Positions 15,675-20,571 of a stretch of DNA of 20,571 nucleotides are shown here, in pieces. Every line of letters starts with the position of its first letter. The first letter of the stretch is position 1. Origin of the DNA: Clostridium sp. UBA4746. GTDB lineage: Bacteria; Bacillota; Clostridia; Clostridiales; Clostridiaceae. The notes beneath the pieces are model-generated. The model was not told the DNA's origin, made no database searches, and saw only the letters and a list, made by a program, of their open reading frames with translations. The translations under genes were made by a program, and so were the position numbers. The DNA lies in the NCBI GenBank assembly GCA_002403785.1, contig DHIM01000168.1, forward strand, positions 1 to 20,571, written 5' to 3'.

Positions 15675-16025
15675 ATGACAGTTACGGTATTATCGTACTA
15701 ACTATTAATTGTTGTAGCTAATAATGGTGCTTTGATACTATTTGTATTTTTTGAAATTTGTTGGAGATCATATTGACATATTTTTATTTTAGTATTAAAG
15801 TATACCCAATTATTCATACTTTCTTAGTAGGCATTGTTGTTATTACGATGTTATAATGGATGAGGAGTTATTTTATTTGATGGACTTAGATTGGATTATC
15901 TTCCAAAAATACTTTGGGGAACCACAATGGCTGCAGGGCTTGCTTTAGTCGCAAATTATATATTGCTATATTTAGAGAAGTTAGCTAACTTTAAAGCTGG
16001 TGGCAAGAAAAAATCTTTCGATTAG
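15675..16025 (+). pseudogene. Decayed membrane-protein gene remnant
   Basis: No single frame is open, but hydrophobic coding-like pieces follow each other in shifting frames. A start region MTVTVLS at 15675 is followed by LLIVVANNGALILFVFFEIC (15702-15761), then SIKVYPIIHTFLVGIVVITM (15791-15850), then YLPKILWGTTMAAGLALVAN and LYLEKLANFKAGGKKKSFD, ending at TAG 16023-16025. The last piece has a positive C-terminal tail typical of inner-membrane proteins. A strong plus-strand terminator stands 56 bases downstream, as expected for a former gene. The stretch 15485-15674 upstream shows nothing else beyond a small hairpin at 15627-15646. I do not recognise the family. Sequencing error cannot be excluded. 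Confidence 0.45.
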
Positions 16026-16081
16026 TATAAAAAAGTTATTAACACTAAGGGATAAAATTCACAAATTAAAGGAATTTATCG

Positions 16082-16128
16082 GACTGTAGATAGATTTGTG
16101 CAAAAACAAATCTATCTACAGTCTTTTT
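16082..16128 (+). terminator. Strong rho-independent terminator, plus strand
   Basis: GACTGTAGATAGATTTGT (16082-16099) pairs perfectly over 18 bases with 16106-16123 around GCAAAA, followed by TTTTT. It would end transcription from the decayed gene upstream and may also stop the converging amylase transcript. Confidence 0.85.
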
Positions 16129-16215
16129 AAATTCTATAATGTTATACAATTATAATGCTCCCCATGACCAACTGGTGGAGATACTGTTAATATAAGCATT
16201 AACCCTAGCAATAAT

Positions 16216-17091
16216 TTACCCTGCCAAATTGATATTTTTAATATTTTCCATTTTCCATAAATCTGAATATGCCCTAACATAAAATAATACATTACTTTCT
16301 TTATGATTTTTTAATAATAAATCCCATTTTAATGTTATCACATTATCATCCATACTTTTAGTAAATCCCCAACTTTCCTCGGTGTCATGTGACATTACAT
16401 AAATAACCATCTTACTCTTATTGGTTGCATCACTATCAGTTAACACATTGATAAAAGTTGTATACTTGTCTAGTAGTTCTTCACTGGATTCAACACATTC
16501 AGCATAGTTGAACATATCTCCAAATTCGCCAAATACCCTTTTCCAAAAGTAACTTCCTTCACTTTCTAATGCAAAGTGCTTCCCCATGTCGATTCTGAAC
16601 CCACCAACTCCAATATTTTTTAGTTCTTTTAAAAAATTCATATAAATATTTTGTAACTCTGAGTCATTGTAATTTAACATTGGTAATCCAAAAGCACCGT
16701 TAACGACTGCATTTCTATTGCCATAATCCACTGTATTTTTTGCGTTAGTCCAAAATTTAGGGTTATCTCGTAGATTTGGGTCTACGGTTTGACTTGGTAT
16801 TAGCTTTCCACTTTCATCACCCGCTAAATGTCGTAATACCACGTCAACGATAATTTTAATTCCCATTTTATTAGCTTTATAACATAATTCTGTTAAATCT
16901 TCCTTTGTGCCACTTCTATTTCCTATTTTAAATGATAGCGGTTGATAGTACGTCCACCATTCATCTCCTTTTTTGCAAGGTTGCACGGGAGTAACCTGTA
17001 TGGAGGTATAACCACACTCTTTTACTTTATCTAAAATTCTAGTTATATCTGAAATTTTCCATTGAAAACAATGTAATATTATTTCTCTCAT
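16216..17091 (-). CDS. Short GH13 alpha-amylase family hydrolase, possibly cut by a nonsense codon
   Basis: 291 residues, no signal peptide, so likely cytosolic. GH13 motifs are in order: VTPVQPCKKGDEWWTYYQPL (substrate loop), DVVLRH (region I), GGFRIDMGKH with nucleophile Asp168 (region II), YAECVES with acid/base Glu198 (region III) and MSHDTEESWG with His235-Asp236 (region IV). These imply hydrolysis of alpha-1,4-glucans or related oligosaccharides. There is no separate C-terminal beta domain. The start at 17091 is set by AAAGGA nine bases before the ATG; a GTG at 17109 would include that site. After the TAA the same frame runs on for 21 codons (IIARVNAYINSISTSWSWG...) to a TAA at 16150-16152, so the natural end may be 16150. 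Confidence 0.82.
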   Translation of the reverse strand: MREIILHCFQWKISDITRILDKVKECGYTSIQVTPVQPCKKGDEWWTYYQPLSFKIGNRSGTKEDLTELCYKANKMGIKIIVDVVLRHLAGDESGKLIPSQTVDPNLRDNPKFWTNAKNTVDYGNRNAVVNGAFGLPMLNYNDSELQNIYMNFLKELKNIGVGGFRIDMGKHFALESEGSYFWKRVFGEFGDMFNYAECVESSEELLDKYTTFINVLTDSDATNKSKMVIYVMSHDTEESWGFTKSMDDNVITLKWDLLLKNHKESNVLFYVRAYSDLWKMENIKNINLAG

Positions 17092-17322
17092 ATTAGTATG
17101 TCCTTTCACTAGTCATTTATTTTGATAATTTATTTAAACATTTACTTACTTTCCAACCATTTAACTCATTTTCAACTTAAAGCCATGATATTTTAATTAA
17201 TTAAATCATTACTATTACAATTAGCTGATTTTTTACATGAAATGGATTTAAAATAAAGTAGCTCCTGTGGATAATATTGTACCTAACTCCCATTAAATAT
17301 ACATAGAATAATTTTTCATATA

Positions 17323-17357
17323 ATAAAAAATACACCTGGTGTATAACACCAAGTGCA
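17323..17357 (-). terminator. Second minus-strand terminator
   Basis: The 12-base arms at 17331-17342 and 17346-17357 pair on the minus strand with wobble pairs only, loop TAT, followed by TATTTTTTAT. It backs up the hairpin at 17391-17426. Confidence 0.7.
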
Positions 17358-17383
17358 TTTTACAGTGAAAAGAATTTAAATAC

Positions 17384-17426
17384 ATATAAAATGTGAGCAA
17401 TTTTGTATAAACAAAACCACTCACAT
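17384..17426 (-). terminator. Terminator of the unknown 125-residue gene
   Basis: ATGTGAG (17391-17397) pairs with CTCACAT (17420-17426), and TTTTGT (17401-17406) with ACAAAA (17411-17416). A TTTTATATG tail follows on the minus strand, about 40 bases after the stop codon. Confidence 0.7.
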
Positions 17427-17463
17427 ACTCTCCTAATGAATTAAGAGAAAAAATCATCAGTAC

Positions 17464-17841
17464 TTACTTTCCCCATTTCGTAGATTTTTCAGAAGGCAAA
17501 ATACCATATTTCTTTTTGCCAGTTTCCTTACAAATTTCTGATGTACCCCAGTTATATTGTGAAGGTCTCATAGCACCAAATACTCTATAATTTTTGCTTA
17601 TTATATCCATTTCACACACGCACCCATTAAAACTAATAGCTCTGCCGCCTAAATTTTTTCTTTCTGAATATGCTTCATTCGTTCTACTCTTGAATACTGT
17701 TGGTTTTTTTCCTGCTCTTAATACTATATATATTGGATTCATTAATAATGTATAGTAGTTAGCGTCACAACTACACCTCTTATCCATATTTCCCCAGTTG
17801 GAAATTGATTGTTTCTTACCCCTCACAACTAAATATGCCAT
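17464..17841 (-). CDS. Unrecognised 125-residue cysteine/tryptophan protein
   Basis: I do not recognise this protein. It is basic and polar, with no signal peptide or membrane helix. Cysteines are grouped as CSC (24 and 26) and CVC (74 and 76), with one more at 103; paired C-x-C motifs might bind a metal. It has several aromatic residues and a Lys-rich C-terminus ending KSTKWGK. The gene looks real: AAGGGGG lies eight bases before the ATG, TATAAT occurs about 30 bases upstream at 17868-17873 (-35 weak), and two terminators follow. It stands alone in a gene-poor region with decayed remnants, which fits an acquired accessory gene. Confidence 0.65.
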   Translation of the reverse strand: MAYLVVRGKKQSISNWGNMDKRCSCDANYYTLLMNPIYIVLRAGKKPTVFKSRTNEAYSERKNLGGRAISFNGCVCEMDIISKNYRVFGAMRPSQYNWGTSEICKETGKKKYGILPSEKSTKWGK

Positions 17842-18334
17842 TCCAATCCCCCTTAATACATTTTTATTATTATACTGTGTTATCCATTAAATTACTTCAT
17901 ATTTTCTACAATATAATTAAATATAGAATTCCAATATGGATGTTCACGACGGTTAAATTACAATATTACCCCCAGTTATATAGATAGAATTTAGGGTTTT
18001 CAGATATATATACCTAGTAGTAAACGTTAAAATATTAACAATAAAAGCCATGAAACACTGTACCTGTCTTGACTCTATAACATATATTCAGTAGTATATA
18101 CTTTGCATTTTCATGTCTACACTATCATAGCATACATAATTATATTTTCAAGTTACAATTATATATGTTATAATTTTAACAAGAATAAGTGAAATTTATC
18201 TTATTTCAAAATTATGATGCATCGTTAAATAATGATAGTGGGGATAGGAGTATGGTCAATGAGTAAAAATTTATTTACTAACTGAATTTGATATATTATT
18301 ATGGCTTTTCTATGAAGCTATAAATAAAACGGCT

Positions 18335-18366
18335 AAAAAAAACCAATCTGCTTACACAGATTGGTT
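18335..18366 (-). terminator. Minus-strand terminator after a coding remnant
   Basis: AACCAATCTG (18341-18350) pairs perfectly with CAGATTGGTT (18357-18366), loop of six, followed on the minus strand by eight T residues. Confidence 0.8.
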
Positions 18367-18594
18367 GGGTTACACCATAAACTCCATACGTTCCAGGTGC
18401 CCAATTACAGAACGTACTTCCTCATTTCCCTAAATAGGTATATACTCACATTAATATTCTATATTGTATGAGTATATACCTTTTATTAAGATATATTATT
18501 TTTCTTTACATTTCGACATATAATAACAAACAAAACTCCGGAAAATATAAAGCTCGTTTTACATAAACTTAATTTGTTTTATTTTGAATATGAC

Positions 18595-18640
18595 AAAAAA
18601 TCAAAGGCATTCAAGATATTATTTTGAATGCCTTTGATTT
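18595..18640 (-). terminator. Minus-strand terminator after the decayed gene at 18715
   Basis: A perfect 17-bp stem (18598-18614 with 18624-18640), 9-base loop, then TTTTTT on the minus strand. It lies 75 bases beyond the end of the pseudogene. Confidence 0.8.
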
Positions 18641-18714
18641 ATGACGTAATTTAAGAAGGAGCTTCATGATCTACTATAGATTAAATGAGGTAAGTTATTG
18701 ATATTTCGTTAAAA

Positions 18715-19070
18715 TTAAGGTTTATATACTCTTAACCTACTTTTAGGGACTACTAATCCATTTGATCCATCAATACAACCTTTACTTTCATTCACATTCG
18801 TTAATAAAGCACTTGATTTAACTGAGTTTGTGTTATTGTCTTATCAGAAACTAGTGTTTTGAGTGTGCCTAAATAAATTGTTTTTGTAATGGCTATTGAG
18901 TCATTTGATGTTTTCATAGAGCTTCAACCAACAAATACTACAATAGATAAAATAGTTATAGCTATAATGAATATTAAAGTAGAGTTTGAATAACTCTTAT
19001 GTATGCCCTTAACTACTATGCTATTGGCATTACTTATGTCTAATTGAGACTATACACTACTTTTATGCAT
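18715..19070 (-). pseudogene. Decayed gene for a membrane-anchored hypothetical protein
   Basis: Reading the minus strand from ATG at 19070 gives MHKSSV, a TAG, then a segment ending GIHKSYSN, a hydrophobic helix STLIFIIAITILSIVVFVG, a TGA, and SSMKTSNDSIAITKTIYLG. The frame continues through QTQLNQVL. A one-base shift then restores an open frame, NVNESKGCIDGSNGLVVPKS, ending RLRVYKP and TAA at 18715. The layout is a short cytoplasmic tail, one membrane anchor and a polar outer domain. Two stops and one frameshift indicate an inactive gene; its terminator is still intact. Intact neighbours use TGA or TAG only as stops, which argues against recoding. Family not recognised. Confidence 0.5.
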
Positions 19071-19439
19071 TATTTATCACTTTATACATGACATTGTTCA
19101 CTCATAGTTTTTTATTATTTTCTATAAGATTTCTCTTAATTTGGTATAACAACCCGGATAATATAAAATATATGATATGATACTTTACTTGTAAGCTACT
19201 TTTATTTACTTTATGTAAATTGTATTCCCTTTATTACAGTAGGCTTAGATATAAGATGCTAGTGTGAAATAAGGGTTTAGTATGGTTAGTTTTTATTTGG
19301 GGAGGAATTTTATATTATTTATAGAATTACTAAAGTATACTAAAGTAGTTTAAAAGTAAACCGTGATGAGCCAGTGGAAAACATAATAATTTACTCAAAA
19401 GTTATTTTTCATTCGATTATATTGTGGGGGGTAAAAATC
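19071..19439. other. Upstream region of the methyltransferase gene
   Basis: A 23-codon frame starts at ATG 19282 (MVSFYLGRNFILF...) and stops at 19351-19353; AAGGG lies upstream, so it could be a leader peptide. Inside it GGGGAGG at about 19299-19305 looks like an orphan ribosome binding site. Two exact tandem copies of TACTAAAGTA, itself a TACT-AA-AGTA palindrome, lie at 19328-19347. Nothing else is evident. Confidence 0.4.
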
Positions 19440-20123
19440 ATGTTAGATAGTACAGGATTTGATTTGTGGACTAATGGTTATGACAAAAGCGTAAATCTTA
19501 GTGATGAAAGTAACGAATATCCATTTGATGGTTACAAAGATGTATTAAACTATATTTATAAACAAGTTAGGAAAAAAAGCAATGCGAATATTCTAGATAT
19601 TGGGTTTGGAACTGGTATTTTAACTACACAACTATATAATAATGGGTATAGTATTACAGGTATTGATTTCTCAAGTAATATGATAGATATTGCTAAACTG
19701 AAAATGCCAAAAGCAAACTTAATAAGTTATGATTTTTCTAAGGGGTTGCCAGATGAAATTAAAAACAGTCATTTTGATTTCATAATTAGCACATATGCAA
19801 TTCACCACTTGACGGATGAAGAAAAAATTAGTTTTATTAAGTTGATTTCTAATATGTTAACTAAAACAGGCAAAATATTTTTTGGTGATGTTTCTTTTCG
19901 AACAAGAGATAAACTAGAGAAATGTAAAAAAAAATACAACAAAGATTGGGATAATGATGAGGTTTACCTTATAGCAAAGGAAATTGAGAGAACTTTGGGT
20001 AATAAATATTTGTGTAAGTATACTAAAAGGTCTCAATGTGCTGGGATATTGACCATTACTAATGTGGTACATACAACTTTTCATTTTAGGCAAATAATAA
20101 CTTCAAAATTCAAGAAATATTAG
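19440..20123 (+). CDS. Class I SAM-dependent methyltransferase
   Basis: 227 residues, cytosolic, Rossmann-fold methyltransferase. Motif I is ILDIGFGTG (51-59); the ribose-binding acidic residue is in ITGIDFS (Asp76); DFDFIISTYAIHHL-like motif IV/post-IV sequence lies near 111-124 and TKTGKIFFGDVSF near 141-153. Substrate unknown. The ATG at 19440 is preferred over the upstream in-frame GTG at 19374 because GTGGGGGG lies eight bases before it. The catalytic fold seems to end around CAGILTITN (200-208), as I recall for related clostridial proteins; the last 19 residues (VVHTTFHF...) look like an extension caused by loss of the original stop codon. The gene is isolated, so context gives no pathway. 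Confidence 0.83.
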   Translation: MLDSTGFDLWTNGYDKSVNLSDESNEYPFDGYKDVLNYIYKQVRKKSNANILDIGFGTGILTTQLYNNGYSITGIDFSSNMIDIAKLKMPKANLISYDFSKGLPDEIKNSHFDFIISTYAIHHLTDEEKISFIKLISNMLTKTGKIFFGDVSFRTRDKLEKCKKKYNKDWDNDEVYLIAKEIERTLGNKYLCKYTKRSQCAGILTITNVVHTTFHFRQIITSKFKKY

Positions 20124-20139
20124 AAATGCTATTTATATC

Positions 20140-20227
20140 GTGGACAAAAAAACACAAGCAATAAAAAAAGTAAATTTATTTACGGTCGCTTGAGATTTTT
20201 TTTGCTGTTTTGTATTGTTTTGTCCAC
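20140..20227. repeat. 88-bp element with terminal inverted repeats, MITE-like
   Basis: GTGGACAAAA (20140-20149) is exactly inverted at 20218-20227. TATAT occurs one base outside each end (20134-20138 and 20229-20233), which could be a target-site duplication or only an extension of the AT-rich repeat. No transposase is present. Confidence 0.35.
20155..20203 (+). terminator. Terminator of the methyltransferase gene
   Basis: GTAAAT/ATTTAC (20170-20175 with 20178-20183) and an outer CAAGC/GCTTG pairing (20155-20159 with 20188-20192) precede AGA and eight T residues. It lies inside the inverted-repeat element. Confidence 0.6.
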
Positions 20228-20571
20228 ATATATTTTCAGAGCAACTGAAATATAGATATTTGTTGGGATACTAGTTGTTAAATGGTTTTTATATCGTTTA
20301 AAGTTGAACAAGTAAATGTCTTATTTTGCAAACTTATTTAACTTGAGTAACTGAACTAGAGTTTTAGATAATTTATGTAACATAAATTATCTAAAGACCT
20401 TAAAAAATCAAAATAATATTAAAAGAAACATCTACAAATCAGAGGTTTCTTTCTTTCGATTAATATAATGATTTATTATGTACTTCTATACCCTTGTGTC
20501 CATTGGAATGACTTGTATTGAATATCTATACCATATTTTTGGAAAATGATTAAAAGTGTATATCGGAAAAT

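Larger units (their letters stand above)
17110..17463. other. Intergenic stretch between the amylase and the unknown gene
   Basis: No open frame of note. It carries two minus-strand terminators for the gene at 17464 (listed separately) and the presumed amylase promoter region, where no convincing -35/-10 pair was found. Confidence 0.6.
17842..18714. other. Gene-poor stretch with terminators and short coding remnants
   Basis: No intact gene. On the plus strand an extended -10 (TGTTATAAT, 18166-18174) precedes AGGAGTATGG and an 8-codon frame starting MSKNLFTN near 18260, perhaps a broken gene start. On the minus strand a coding-like tail NEEVRSVIGHLERMEFMV ends at TAA 18370-18372, just before a terminator; upstream of it a TAG closes the frame. 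A further hydrophobic fragment (KTSFIFSGVLFVIICRNVKK) ends at 18486. A 13-base inverted repeat lies at 18436-18448 and 18469-18481. Confidence 0.5.
20124..20571. other. Non-coding end of the window
   Basis: No open frame of note. It contains the 88-bp inverted-repeat element and terminator listed separately, a perfect 15-bp hairpin with a TAA loop (20363-20377 with 20381-20395), and a terminator-like hairpin AAAGAAAC/GTTTCTTT (20422-20429 with 20445-20452). Confidence 0.6.

Noticed and set aside
17805..17987. 60-residue plus-strand frame overlapping the unknown gene
   Set aside because: No ribosome binding site, antisense to a better-supported gene and its promoter.
18715..19070. TGA/TAG recoding (for example UGA read as Trp)
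   Set aside because: Other genes in the window end in TGA or TAG as true stops, and a frameshift is also needed, so decay is simpler.
20363..20395. Perfect 15-bp hairpin as terminator
   Set aside because: No T tract on either strand and no gene ending nearby.
1..20571. CRISPR array, tRNA, rRNA or complete insertion sequence
   Set aside because: No regularly spaced repeats, cloverleaf-like tRNA sequence, rRNA segments or intact transposase were seen.

Overview
The window is very AT-rich and reads like the chromosome of a low-GC, anaerobic, monoderm Firmicute (Clostridia, Clostridium-like). Evidence: strong AGGAGG/GAGGTG ribosome binding sites, heavy AT-ending codon use, a Tad pilus locus without an outer-membrane secretin, a flavodiiron protein with rubredoxin for oxygen defence, and YodB/HxlR- and Rrf2-type regulators. 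No rRNA, tRNA, CRISPR array or complete insertion sequence was seen.

Layout. (1) 9-1845: a DegS-like soluble sensor kinase overlapping a DegU/NarL-type response regulator, closed by a terminator. (2) 2054-9409: one plus-strand Tad/Flp (type IVc) pilus operon, in order Flp pilin, TadE pseudopilin, a Tad-domain (TadG-like) protein, CpaB carrying a C-terminal LysM domain, CpaE/TadZ with an intact receiver domain, CpaF/TadA ATPase, TadB, TadC and a DUF192 protein. No prepilin peptidase and no secretin lie in the window. A 20-bp perfect hairpin ends the locus. (3) 9542-10690: azoR and a YodB-like HxlR repressor diverge from a compact intergenic region with two similar operators. (4) 10892-11335: a LapA-like membrane protein. 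(5) 11408-15242, minus strand: an Rrf2 regulator, a flavodiiron protein, and a 635-residue fusion of acyl-CoA dehydrogenase, EtfA FAD domain and rubredoxin. The last two form an operon that looks like a self-contained electron path from a thioester substrate to O2 (or NO).

(6) 15243-20571: sparse, partly decayed DNA. It holds a frameshifted membrane-protein remnant, a short GH13 amylase-like gene whose reading frame continues past its stop, an unrecognised 125-residue protein, a cluster of minus-strand terminators next to broken coding remnants, a SAM methyltransferase with an unusual C-terminal tail, and an 88-bp inverted-repeat element.

Best candidates for new biology are the dehydrogenase-EtfA-rubredoxin fusion paired with the flavodiiron protein, the LysM-bearing CpaB, the phosphorylatable TadZ beside a DegS/DegU-type pair, and the double-operator azoR/hxlR switch. 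All functional statements come from reading motifs by eye; no database search was run.
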